A stretch of 64,000 bases of DNA from Podospora comata. Its lineage: Eukaryota > Ascomycota > Sordariomycetes > Sordariales > Podosporaceae. The stretch covers positions 1,240,001 through 1,304,000 of the forward strand of contig CP071494.1 in assembly GCA_017354895.1 (NCBI GenBank), in the 5' to 3' direction. The notes beneath the pieces were generated by a model, which saw nothing but the letters and a program-made list of their open reading frames with translations, searched no databases and was not told the DNA's origin. The first letter of the stretch is position 1. The number at the start of each line of letters is the position of its first letter. Of this stretch, positions 51,264 to 61,448 are shown in pieces. Both the position numbers and the translations under genes were made by a program.

Positions 51264-53128
51264 TGCCTTGGTGGCAATTTTCTAGCCCTCAAACGTGAGG
51301 GACAAGACCGCTATTGGCCTACTGCTGGATGTTTGTTCGTCTCTTTCCGATTCCAGGCGGAGTTTATGTCCACGAATCAAGTGCAGAACACGAGGGGATT
51401 ATGTCGCTGTCAGCAAGGAGCATGATAGTCAGAAGTTGAAGATATGTCAAGAGACGCAACATGAAGAAGGCGTGATTGTAGAATGCGGTAGCAACGAGGA
51501 AGCTTGCACCCGCGCACTTCTTCGCCCTTAATGGAAGTGAGAACCACTCCAATCTTTGTTCTACGACGACACCACATCAGCCCGCCACCATATCAAGATT
51601 CACCACCTTGCAGTGAGTTGTGCCGTTGCGCCCGATGAGCCGCTGTCGTTTGTGCAGCAACGGCATGAGCACCGCGTTGGCACCAGCTGCCATGCGAATA
51701 CTGAAGTCAAGATCTCCACTCAGTCGCCGCGGTACTGAAGGACACTTGGGAGATAGTGTACACCGCCAGGCTTGGGATGAGAGAGACTGGAAGGTATCGG
51801 TATCACGCCAGGACAGAGAAATGACTCAAAATCCTACCCATAAGGCACCTCCTGCCGACTCTACGGACGGCAGATGATACCTGACATCCTTATCTCTCGG
51901 ATCATGACGCCGGTTCCGCGGTCTGAGCTTGATAAAGGTGCAAGTATCCGAAGAAGCCTTGCTGTCGTTGCATGATATGAATACTAGGGACCAATTACAT
52001 GGCGTTGACAGAATGAAAAACGACCTTTCAAAACGGTGGGATATCGCTATATTGGTGAGCAGTGATAAGGTAGTCTGGTGTAATCGCTTACAAACGCTGA
52101 TGGGGGAGTATTTATGGCGTTGTGCTGATGTTTGGTTGTCTGTAATAAGATGAATAGGGGTGAAGTTCACAAAAGTGGATTGGTTGGCTGTCGTTGCTTG
52201 AGCAATTTTGGTTGCACTTTGCTGCTTCAGCTGTGCTGGGTAAATCGATTGTCGAGACTGTCCCAAAAGGGCAGTATGCCGAACGTCTTAATAGCTTTGT
52301 GGCAGCTGAGAATTGAGGACGGCGCGATTTTGTGGCCATGAGTTGGTGATGGGTTGAGTGTCGATTGCTGATGATCGTGGTAGATGAAGGGAAGGGAGGC
52401 CACTGATGGATGGGCCGGTGCTGATCGCGGCAAGGCTTCAGATAACCTCGACAAACTGGAAGATTGCAAAAAAGAGAGCTGCGAGGTAGGGTGTGAAAGC
52501 AAGACGAGAGCTACTTTTTGGAGATGTTGGGGTGTGCTGTGTCCAGGTTCCCGACCTCAATGTTACAGCCTGGAGACCCTACGGAGAGAGGTCAAGGAAA
52601 GGAAAGGCATCGACACGGGATCGCTCTTGCTTTCTTGCTCTGAAGCTACCTCGCTCCTTCCAGCAAACTTCTCATTGCTTGGAAAGTGAGGCCTACAACG
52701 CACCTTCCTGTGCATCCGCCTAGCTTCTCTCAAGTGACGGAAGGAGCGTTCATCAGTGGATGAAAATGCCTTGGCACCTTCCGCTGAGGCAGCCTCGCTC
52801 CTTCCCATGCTTGATGGCATCGCCGGCACACCTGGAAGTGAGGCCTTGGACCCACCTTGCCTCTTGAATGTTAGGGCCTTAGGATAATCTCAGATTTATA
52901 TCTTTAGAGAATCTCAGCACCTCATCTATCACTGTTGCTATTTAGTATGCAATGCTCAACTGGACCAAATGACCCTGCATTCTTGCCAGGTCATGTAAAA
53001 AGAGATGTAACTAGGAGGTGGTGGTCAAAACCATAGAGGTCCAGTCAGCTCGAGATTTGATGTCTGTCAAGACAAGGCAAAAAGAACAGACGCTGTCAAC
53101 GCTTATCCCTGAGAAAATCAAACGCTGT
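51264..53128. other. Gene-poor stretch with gene-like open frames
   Basis: Minus-strand open stretches near 51.65-51.85 kb (for example DLDFSIRMAAGANAVL) and plus-strand frames over the same bases look protein-like, but no splice model could be built. They could be exons of a gene on either strand or relics. An imperfect duplication lies at 52640-52862. Confidence 0.35.
52640..52862. repeat. Imperfect direct duplication, about 75 bases, two copies
   Basis: Copy one (52640-52712) and copy two (52784-52862) share CTGA..C..CCTCGCTCCTTCC, TGCTTG, GGAAGTGAGGCCT and CACCTT in the same order, with indels. An inverted fragment (GGAAGGAGCG, about 52739) lies between them. Confidence 0.6.
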
Positions 53129-53129
53129 G

Positions 53130-53200
53130 TTGCGGGCCAGGAGTCGAACCTGGGTCTTCGCTCTAACTCGGGAGTGTGAGAACCGCTATACTACCACGCC
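53130..53200 (-). pseudogene. tRNA-like relic
   Basis: Read on the minus strand, about 70 bases have a tRNA-like T arm: stem CCAGG, loop TTCGACT, stem CCTGG, giving a good B box (GGTTCGACTCC). An A-box-like TAGTATAGCGG lies at the expected distance near the 5' end, and overall length is near normal. The acceptor strands (GTGGCGT against CCCGCAAC) pair only partly. No position gives a five-pair anticodon stem with a seven-base loop and U33, so I could not assign an anticodon. It reads best as a decayed or rearranged tRNA gene. Confidence 0.5.
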
Positions 53201-53948
53201 ACGTAAACGCTTTTTGGAAATTGGAACCATATACTGGGGCTGGGTTGAGTCTTGCGAAGTGGGTTTTAGGTTCTGTTGGTGTGGAAAATGGGGCGTGGTG
53301 GCGTTGAGATATCCGGGTCATTGTGAACCTTAGATTGGTATGCTCCGAAGAGCCACTCAGCCGCCATGATCTTGAAGAATTTAAAGCAGTCTCTTCACTG
53401 ACCACAAGACTAGAGAAGATGACGAATTAATGTAAAACTGAGCTCTGTGTGAGTGGGATATCTTTGTAGGGCATGGGGTAATGGCAGGATATCTTGGTGT
53501 TTCAACATCCATCTGTCTTTCCTTCATGCTCGACATCTCACTGTCATTGACCGCGCTCTTGCTCTTTTTTTACAGTTAATTAGTTATTACTCTCGGTATA
53601 CTAGTTCTTCGACTCTATTTGCCTAATCGTCTATCGTCAATATACCTCTTTCCCTTTTGCAGAACTCCATTACTCCTGATCCCATAATCAGAAACCATAA
53701 CCTCACCCATCACTCCTGAATCATCACAACCACATAGTACACACTCAATACATCTTCATCCGGCCTCCACTCTCATACCACCTTCATCCCGCCTCCAACC
53801 TCATCCAATCCTAACCCATTCCTCTAACATCATCCCATCTTTCACACCATACATAGCCCTCCCTCCCACCTCATAACCCCAAACATTTATTCACATAAGT
53901 CATAACCATCATCATAACACCACCCCCAAAAAAAAAAAACATTGCATC
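53201..53948. other. 3' flank of the 2EXR gene, AT/C-rich, no gene seen
   Basis: About 750 bases lie between the tRNA-like relic and the stop of the 2EXR gene. From 53.6 kb it is rich in CATCC and CCTCA motifs. No gene is supported. Confidence 0.4.
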
Positions 53949-55097
53949 TTACTCACCATTTACCCCCATCCCAAACCCCTTCCCCTCCCAAGTCTCCCTC
54001 GTACTAACCCCCCCCAAAACCCCAAACCTCTCCCCCCCAAACCCAAACCTCGCCAACCCCTTCCTACACTGCCACCGAACCCAATACTCCCAATCCAGCC
54101 CCGCAACCCTAGGTACCATCCCGCTCCCAAACAACCCATTCTCCACCACCAGCAAGCTCTCCACCGAATCCAACACCAGCGCCCCCCTCGAGCTCATGAA
54201 CCCCCCCGCGTTCTGCCCAGCCAGGCAGACATGCCTCACAAGCCTCATATCCGGCGTCAGCCTGATCAAATTCTTCCCAGAGGTTGACGACATGACTTCA
54301 TTCGACAAACCAATGACGTCGGTCGAAAGATCAACGTAGATCCTCGGCTGGGGGTGTCCACGTGGAGCAAGTCCGAGACGATACCTCTTGAGCGCGGCAA
54401 GCCGCGATTCGGAGCAGACAGACAGTAGTACCGGGGGAGGGGTGCTGCAGGTGAAGATGTTGGATTTGGAAGAGGGGTAGGAGGACGAGGTGGTGGCGAA
54501 GGGGTATTTCTCCCCTTCGCGAGACGAAAAAGATCTACCCCTGGCGAGACGAGTGGAGGTGGTGGTGGTGTCTCTTCTTGGACGGGATGAAAACTTGTGC
54601 AGCCAATCGCCTGTGAGGTTGGAGATGTGATTGTTTTGCTTGGGGAGCTGGAGGAGCATGATGCGTGATTTGGGGAGCGCTTCGGCCCAGATTTGCTGTC
54701 TGAGTTCGGCGGGGAGGAGGCGGAATTTGGGAAAGGTTGTTGGGGATCCTCTGGGCAGGGGGCGGAGGAGGGAGGAGGAGTGGATTGGGATAAGGGAAGA
54801 GGAGGGGTGGTTTGGGTTGAGGGTCCAGAGGCGGCGCTCTTCAGAGTGTTCTTGGCAGGCTTCTTGACATAACCGGGCGTAGGACCGGATTCGCTCGCTG
54901 AACCAGCCGCAGAGGATGGATACTTTGAGGAAGAGCCGGATCCAGTAGCAGTCGGAGCTGCTGCTGGTGTTGTCCAGCATGGAGGGGTCCCGCTGCTCGG
55001 GGAGGGTGGTGGTGGTGGTGATGATTGTGGTGCTGGAGGGGTCAAAGGTGGGTGTCCAGGAGGAGAGGGTGGCGAGGCCGTAGAGGGGGTCCAGCAT
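53949..55097 (-). CDS. 2EXR-domain protein
   Basis: One exon encodes 382 residues. The start at 55097 (context CCAAAATGCT) is preferred over an in-frame ATG at 55262 with a poor context; the extra 55 residues there are low complexity. An N-terminal Ser/Thr-rich segment precedes the fungal 2EXR domain, which starts near residue 122 with FPKFRLLPAELRQQIWAEAL. A disordered insertion follows (Arg/Ser/Thr), then the second half, with PPVLLSVCSESRLAALKRY, RIYVDLSTDVIGL and MRLVRHVCLAG. The protein ends in a Gly-rich tail. 2EXR proteins form a large family in filamentous ascomycetes with no established biochemical role. The insertion inside the domain makes this copy somewhat atypical. It is single-copy here with no related neighbour. 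Confidence 0.8.
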   Translation of the reverse strand: MLDPLYGLATLSSWTPTFDPSSTTIITTTTTLPEQRDPSMLDNTSSSSDCYWIRLFLKVSILCGWFSERIRSYARLCQEACQEHSEERRLWTLNPNHPSSSLIPIHSSSLLRPLPRGSPTTFPKFRLLPAELRQQIWAEALPKSRIMLLQLPKQNNHISNLTGDWLHKFSSRPRRDTTTTSTRLARGRSFSSREGEKYPFATTSSSYPSSKSNIFTCSTPPPVLLSVCSESRLAALKRYRLGLAPRGHPQPRIYVDLSTDVIGLSNEVMSSTSGKNLIRLTPDMRLVRHVCLAGQNAGGFMSSRGALVLDSVESLLVVENGLFGSGMVPRVAGLDWEYWVRWQCRKGLARFGFGGERFGVLGGVSTRETWEGKGFGMGVNGE

Positions 55098-56502
55098 TTT
55101 GGCGGGTAGTGGTGTTGTTGTGGTTGTTACGAGCGGAAGATCACCAAGGGGGTTGATCGATACCGCGGAGGGGACCGTAGTTGATACCGGGCAGAGACTC
55201 AACCTGTAGGACGATGAGGACAAAATTTGTGCTGTTTCTTGGCCGAGGTGGTGGTCTATCATATACCCGGAAAGTAATCAGTCCGCACCATGGTCGAATG
55301 TCTGTCAGTACCAGCTTGACAAGCACGGCTGCCCCTTTTGTAATTCCTGCGAAACCTCCGCTCGTGGGAGCAGGGAGTCCAAAGCTATTTCCTTGCGCTG
55401 TGATAGTCAGTGCCCATGCAGGTGAACTCCATCAACCACGTGAATGGCCGCCGCTATCGTGTGCTAATGTACTCCAGAATCTGGAGAAGATGGTTTCTTT
55501 GCTCGTTCACAGTTTCAAAAGCTGGGTAGAGGCGCGCTAGAGGGATCAAACAGGCGCCGTTGAAGGACCATTGGGTCTGGGCCGAGTGATGCATAAGGTT
55601 TGATTGCACGAGCGGACGTCTTGAGGCAGGCTGGGAAAGCTAGAGAGAGAATTGGGTGTACTGTATGTGAGTACCTCGGCCGTGATATCTTGTCGGACAT
55701 CAAGGGATTGCCTGATTCCGACATAGAAGAAGGGGCATCGCCGGGAATCTGGCAGATTGCTTGCGTAGGCAGTGCTCGAGTGTGGCCCAAGTGTATATCG
55801 CACGACCCTAATGCGAGTGCTGGTGAATCCAAGGGCCTGGTTGGACTAAGTATGCAAACCCCAAACCCAGACCTAGCACATCTCGATCTCGAAGAGATAC
55901 TTGTTCGATTTCCCTGAGCTGCTTGTTGCAAGGTCTGTCGAGGCATCCATAAAGACTTTTGGACCTCGAGTTGCACCAAAGCAGAGAGCTGGGCGAAGTG
56001 CTCATTTGAATTATTGACTTTCTGATATCTGGCTTGAAAGGTCCAACATACCGATGATCAAGAATCTCTTCCACTCAGAGTCCTAGTTTGCCATCTGCGA
56101 AATCGAAGATTTTCTTAAGGGCAGCGCCATGACATTGCCTGTGTGTTATAATCCACCGAAGCACATCAGGAAAAGTTACACAAAGGCCGAAAGCTGCATT
56201 GGCTTGGGAAGTTGCAGCTGTTCCTTGCATTCGCATGTATGCAAGGGCTTCTGATAAAAATTCATTGCATTCCTCTCTCTCTCTCGTGTGACTGCTACTA
56301 CATCTCATCCACCACGCGATGTTGATTCGGGAACATTTAGGGCGGCATAAATGAGGAAACGTTGTTTCTCGAATGCCGACAGCGAGTCCTCGGTGGTAAT
56401 GTTGGGTATCATGGCTTGCTCGTGAGCTTTCGTCAAAGAGCCCAATCCTTTGGATAAGATCGAGGTGTGGTGTGGTGATATGCCACAGCATAATCTCAGA
56501 CC
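55098..56502. other. Intergenic between the 2EXR gene and nat3, no gene supported
   Basis: The stretch of about 1.4 kb is upstream of the 2EXR gene and downstream of nat3, both minus strand. Opposed frames at 55515-55979 (-), 55600-55917 (+) and 56075-56509 (-) have no recognised product. The last overlaps the likely nat3 3' UTR. Confidence 0.45.
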
Positions 56503-57131
56503 TCACCACACGTCGGTTGGGTGAACTTCATGCTTCTCCCCATCAGCCCTGATGTGCTCTTTCTTGACATCTCTCTTCAATGGTTTTCGCATATCGTAGG
56601 CATCCTCGCTGTCCTGAGTGGGGTCGGTTGAATGGTCGCCATAGTACTCCTTGACCACCCTGAAAATACTGTAGCCCATGCTTTCATAGAATTTGATGGC
56701 CTTGTAGTTTGTCTTGCGCACAAACAAGTCGACGAACCAGGCGTTTCCGGCATCACCAGCGGCCTCGAGCTGCTCTGTGAGGAGCTTGCCAATACCAAGT
56801 CGGCGAGCCTCAGGGGCCACGGTGACGGCTGTGATGTGGGCGTGCCAAGGAAGATAATGCTCTGAGAATTTGTAGACGTCAGGAGACGACTCGAGCTTTC
56901 CCATTACTAAGCATTTTTTCAGCATCAAGTCAGATTCAAACTGTGTACATGGTTCAACTCACTGTATCCGATAATGTTTCCATTCTCGTCTTCAGCAACC
57001 TGGAAGAGTGATGGCCATTTTGCGTAATACTGAAGATAGAAGGACAGTTCATATGTCTCTGTGAGAGGATCCAGGTTGCATTTTGATAGCTTGTTCAGGT
57101 CATCAGGCCTGAACCGGCGAAAGTTGGCCAT
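56503..57131 (-). CDS. NatB catalytic subunit (NAT3/NAA20 N-acetyltransferase)
   Basis: Two exons (56963-57131 and 56503-56906) with a 56-base intron give 190 residues, the normal NAA20 size. NatB acetylates nascent proteins that start Met-Asp, Met-Glu, Met-Asn or Met-Gln, acting on ribosomes with its auxiliary subunit NAA25/Mdm20. The start MANFRRFRPDDLNKLSKCNL and the following DPLTETY are family hallmarks. The splice gives IIGYIMGKLESSP. The GNAT core follows: HITAVTVAPEARRLGIGKLL contains the R-R-x-G-x-G/A acetyl-CoA loop, and FVDLFVRKTNYKAIKFYESM then GYSIFRVVKEYYG complete the fold. The C-terminal tail is charged (MRKPLKRDVKK). No key residue appears missing. The gene is divergent from the next one. 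Confidence 0.95.
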
Positions 57132-58216
57132 GACTGTCGAGGCTTGTGAAATTTGAGCTTCGATAGATGGTGGGGAGCTTTGATGTTGAAGGCGTCAACG
57201 TTGACAATGGCTGGGCAGTTTATAATCCAACGTTCAGTGACCTATTAACAGCATTCTGCGTGACTCACCTGGAACTCTGTTAGGCCAGCTGAACGCCCAA
57301 AGGGGAAAATAACAACTTTTAATTGGCTGTTGGGGCTGTCCTGCAGCATCCCGCAACACCCGCACGCACTGTGGTACAAGCCCCTGGCGACGTCTTGTCA
57401 GGTACCTACCTCGCCTGAGTCAAAGGAGAGACTGATGAAACTTAAGCTTGGCTGCTGCTATCATCGACTTCATTTCAAGCATTTTGGTTTCTGATATCGC
57501 AATTGTTACCGCTTCAGCATCCAGGGTCTCCCTCCTGCACCCACAAAAAACTGCCCAAGCAAAAACCAATGCCGGAGCCCGTTTCCTGCCAGAGATAGAG
57601 TACCTTGGTTCTTAACACTCACACCGCTGATATCAGGCTCACCAAGATAGCGATTACGTACCGGTCTCGGACCACCGACATCCTACAATCCCACGAACCC
57701 CCGGCACCCTTCCCCTCGTCAGCACTCGGCCGACGGCAGACAGAACCAAAATTTATGCGACCTTTCTGAGAAGCAGATTTGGACGTGAAGCAGCTACGAG
57801 GAGTTCATGCGAAGCTCCTCTCATCAGCTGTCCCTTGACAAAACACCGAACACCTGACCTCCATAGGTATTAAGCACTACTTTTTGCCCAACGACGAGTC
57901 CACCGAACACCCTACTGGGCCCGCACGACCCCAACTATAGACCACGCATTTTGATATAGAATACTTTGTGTCATCCTCCCGGATTTTCCTTCCAGCAGTC
58001 GGAAAGCGAACTTTGAGGAACTCTTCCTGTCACTGTTGAGCCAACCCATTTCAGACTTGATCGTATCGAAACCCTGTCTGCGGGGACAAGCAATCGATAA
58101 CAACGTCTGATAGCACAAGCCCAGACCGACATTACGATCAGCTTCACCCTGCTCGGTCATAACCGCAACTCCAGACTCCCAAAGCGCGCAATCTCGCGCG
58201 CAGATAGTCTTCCAAA
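57132..58216. promoter_or_regulatory. Divergent intergenic region, nat3 / unknown helical protein
   Basis: The region of about 1.1 kb separates the two 5' ends. A GGTACCTACCTCG motif lies near 57401, one of several similar GGTACCTACC-type sites scattered in the window. No gene is supported. Confidence 0.4.
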
Positions 58217-59549
58217 ATGGCGTCGTACACACCGCGCCATTCCCGGCACCCATCTCTCGACCTCAGCCAAACCACTTCGTACTCTCCCTCCCGCGAGCGC
58301 CGCCAGTCCAAAGCCTCCTCCTTCGCCGACCGCCCCGGGACACCCCTCCGCAACGGTTTCGCCTCGTCTGATATGGATTTGGGAATGATGAACGGTGATG
58401 GCGGCGGCAACGGCCTCGGCAACCTGGCCGACGAGTTGGCCGGGCTTGACGATGACTACGATGACTATGACGACTACGACGAGGATGTCCCGGAGGGAGA
58501 GTACGACGACGACAACGAGCTACAGAAAAGCCAGATAACCACCCGCGGAAACAGTCCACACAAAACACCGGGAACTAATTTCGAGGATACGGACGACACA
58601 GACCTGGACCAGAAAGGTGGCCAGCAGGTGCGGGATAGCGGTGTCGATGTAGAGCACAGCCCATCACGAGGAAGCAGTCTCCCACACAGGTTGAGGAATA
58701 ACAGTCTGGGCGTACCCTCGCCCAGCGGGAAGCACGGGCACAGGAGAAAAGGCAGCGCATATGACGGCAGTGAATATGGCAGCGAGAGCGACCTCGACAA
58801 TGGCGGGATGCCACCACGCTTAATAGAGAAAATGGATGAGGTGGAAAGTCTGGCGAGACGGGGGACAGAGAAGACGGGAGGGCCGTTGGATGGGACATTT
58901 CAGAGGGTTACTGAAGGGCTGCGGGATTTGGGCAGTCAAGCGGGTGTGGAGGGTGGTGCCACTAGGTATTTTCTTCCCAATCATCCTCCGACCTGGATAT
59001 TTTCAAACGCTAACAATGCTCTTTTTCACCAGGTTAATAACCGCCCACTCGGCCGTGACAACTCACCTGAGCCATCAAAACAGACAAATGCACAACCTCT
59101 CCTTCCCGCTCTTGTCGCCCCTGGTAGCACCACCAGATCCGGAGGCTATCGAAGAGCTGTTGCCGATGCTCATCAGTCTTTCGGAACTCATGCCCCGGCC
59201 TTCGACAACCGCTCTCCAGTCATTATCCTCGCTTCACAGCCTGACGACGGATCTGGTGAATACGCTCAACTATCTGAGCGACACGATTCACATGTCAAGG
59301 CAAACCACCAATATTGCCACAAGAAGGTTAAAGTCGGCAAAAGATCTCGTGGCGGAGATCAAGCATGATGAGGAGCTGAGAGAGGAAGGGGAGAGGTGGC
59401 TAGCAAAGGGGAAGTGGGGTGAGAGATTAGAGCGAAGGGAATGTGCGAATGTGTGTGGTGAAGTAGTGGGCGGGTTTGAGAAGGTATGTGAAGGCTGGAG
59501 GGAGAGGCTGGTGGAGTTGGCCAGAGCAGAAGAGATGGGCCAAGCTTAA
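58217..59549 (+). CDS. Conserved-looking helical fungal protein, function unknown
   Basis: Two exons (58217-58965 and 59033-59549) are joined across a 67-base intron with a GCTAACA branch site, giving 421 residues. The start MASYTPRHSRHPSLDL has the context CCAAAATGGC. The N-terminal half is disordered: Ser-rich, then Gly/Asn, then a striking Asp/Tyr run (DDDYDDYDDYDED), then more polar sequence. From about residue 200 the protein turns helical (LIEKMDEVESLARRGTEKTG, then LRDLGSQAG). The splice gives GGATRLITAHSAVTTHL. The C-terminal half looks like a bundle of amphipathic helices (IEELLPMLISLSELMPRP, LVNTLNYLSDTIHMSR, KSAKDLVAEIKHDEELREE), ending in WRERLVELARAEEMGQA. I do not recognise the family and assign no function. 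Confidence 0.78.
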
Positions 59550-60023
59550 ATTTGAGGCAAGATTCTGACATGTTTGCGGTGTTGTTGTGTTTGTTTGAGG
59601 GAAGACATTTCGCGGGAGGGGGAGGGGAGGGTTGGTTTGGATTTTATGCATATATTGGTTTGGTTGGGTTTTGGTTTGGCTGGGTGGGTGGGTAGGTTGG
59701 TTGGTTGGTTGGTTCATGGCGGCAAGTACTTAGACAGATATCGGATTCCCACAAGTGGACGTTACATACTTATATATACAGGAGACAAAAACGTATTTAC
59801 GTACCCTTTTTGCTACGGAGTCTTTCTCTCCAGAGTCGATGTTAGACCCGTGAAACCATGACGGGAGAATTCTTTTGTTCGAGAACAACTATTCCAAGCA
59901 CATCCAACCTCGTACACAAGGATCCAATGTTTTTTCTCGTACCAAAATGGGTATCATCATCTTTCCTTTTTCCATAAATCAACCCAGCTTTTCCAACCCA
60001 GTTCTTCTTCTCGAGTTGCCGCA
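59550..60023. other. Convergent 3' flanks with (TTGG)n repeat
   Basis: The region of about 470 bases lies between convergent genes. A TGGG/TTGG-type tetranucleotide array occupies 59681-59715. No gene is supported. Confidence 0.5.
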
Positions 60024-61448
60024 CTATAACATCCCTTCCCCCTCAAACAACGCAGCAAGGCTCTCCCCAAAGTGCACCCTCCTAACCGCCTCCCCAAACA
60101 CGCCGCTCACATCCAGCACCTCGACCTTGCCACACCTCCTCAAATGCGCCGTCTGGTCAACCGTGTTGGTCACCACCACCTTGTCGAGGGCGCTACTCTC
60201 GATCCGCTCCAGCGCATCCCCCGAGAAAACCCCATGCGTAACCACAGCCACCACCCTCTCGGCCCCCTCCTGTTTCAACAGCTTGGCCGCTCTGGTGATG
60301 GTATTCCCCGTGTCAACCAAGTCATCAATCAACAAGCACGTCCGTCCTTTTACCTCCCCCACAAGCATCATCGTCGCTTTGGCGCTATTCTTCCCGGGAA
60401 TGAATTTGGGGTGTCGCCTCTCTTTGTGGATCAGGGCGAATGGGAGGTTCAACACGTCTGCGATGGCGGTGGCGCGCTTTGCCCCGCCTGCGTCGGGGGA
60501 GATGATTGTTACGGAATTGGTGGTGGGGAGGATGTGCTGGGAGATGTATTTGCACAAAAAGGGGCGGGCGTGGAGGTTGTCAACGGGGATGTCGAAGAAG
60601 CCTTGGTAGGTTTGCTCGTGGAGGTCGCAGGTTAGGATGCGGTCTGCGCCCGAGCAGGTTAGGAGGTCGGCGACCAGGGAGCCGGATTGGGCCATCCATT
60701 GTTTGTAGTTTGGTTTGGGGGGGTGGAGGGAGAGCATGAGGGAGGGGTTTTCGTAGTCGTGGGTTGTAAACTGCCCCGGGGGAGGTGGTGGGAAGGTGTT
60801 GTTGTTGTTGTTGCCTGTTCCGTAGGTGATGAGTTGTAAAGGGGGGGTTTGGATTCTGGAGGGGGTGCCGCCTCGGTATCCCACTCCTCCGGTGTTGTTA
60901 TTGCTGTTGGTTACTCGACCAACGACATCGGTCATGTCTAACCCTTTGCTGCCCAACCCTGCTGTGCGAGCTATATTGGGGTGGGGGGTGACGGGGACGC
61001 TTTCAAAGGTGTACGCTCCTGCTTTCCCAGATCCCGCTTTTCCCTCGCCGTCTACCACCATTCCTTTATCCCCACGAAGCGGTGCCCCTGCCTTGGAGAA
61101 AGCCAGGTCGGGCTGTCGACTGTATGGAAACAGTGGCAACACGGCTGTTACCCTCCTTGCGCTCCCGCCTTTGCACGCCGCGATCATGATGCAGACTTCC
61201 ATGAGGTAGTCATTGACTTTGTAGTTTGGATCCTCCCCCACGCCAAACGATTGGATGATGTAGACGTCTTTCCCTCGGACTGAGTCTTGGATTTCGCAGC
61301 GGGACTCGCCAGAGGAGAACTTGCAGAGGATGCGCTCGGAGGGGGAGATGGAGAGGTAGTTGCAGATGGAGAGGGCGAGGGAGGGGTGGGAGTTGCCTGA
61401 GAGGATGGAGATGTTGCGGACCATGTTGGAGGAGGTTTTGCGTGTCAT
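60024..61448 (-). CDS. Ribose-phosphate pyrophosphokinase (PRPP synthetase) with long insertion
   Basis: One exon encodes 474 residues. The enzyme makes PRPP from ribose 5-phosphate and ATP for purine, pyrimidine, His, Trp and NAD synthesis. N-terminal half: ISILSGNSHPSLALSICNYL, KFSSGESRCEIQDSVRGKDV, and the flexible loop LFPYSRQPDLAF (YSRQ where most have YARQ). An insertion of roughly 110 residues then interrupts the catalytic region (about 115-235). It holds Gly/Asn and Pro runs before NYKQWMAQSGSLVADLLTC resumes the family sequence. The second half has DRILTCDLHEQTYQGFFDIP, SVTIISPDAGGAKRA and the PRPP-binding LLIDDLVDTGNTITRAAKLL. Yeast Prs1 and Prs5 have similar non-homologous insertions and act as regulatory partners in hetero-oligomers, so this may be the equivalent subunit. 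A second start (MVRNISIL) lies eight codons in. The upstream region of about 1.4 kb contains the U6 gene. Confidence 0.93.
   Translation of the reverse strand: MTRKTSSNMVRNISILSGNSHPSLALSICNYLSISPSERILCKFSSGESRCEIQDSVRGKDVYIIQSFGVGEDPNYKVNDYLMEVCIMIAACKGGSARRVTAVLPLFPYSRQPDLAFSKAGAPLRGDKGMVVDGEGKAGSGKAGAYTFESVPVTPHPNIARTAGLGSKGLDMTDVVGRVTNSNNNTGGVGYRGGTPSRIQTPPLQLITYGTGNNNNNTFPPPPPGQFTTHDYENPSLMLSLHPPKPNYKQWMAQSGSLVADLLTCSGADRILTCDLHEQTYQGFFDIPVDNLHARPFLCKYISQHILPTTNSVTIISPDAGGAKRATAIADVLNLPFALIHKERRHPKFIPGKNSAKATMMLVGEVKGRTCLLIDDLVDTGNTITRAAKLLKQEGAERVVAVVTHGVFSGDALERIESSALDKVVVTNTVDQTAHLRRCGKVEVLDVSGVFGEAVRRVHFGESLAALFEGEGML

Noticed and set aside
55098-55262. An N-terminal extension of the 2EXR protein
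   Set aside because: The upstream ATG has a poor context and the extension is low complexity; the ATG at 55097 has a near-ideal context.
56075-56509. A 144-codon minus-strand frame after nat3
   Set aside because: It begins at the nat3 stop region and is most likely 3' UTR.
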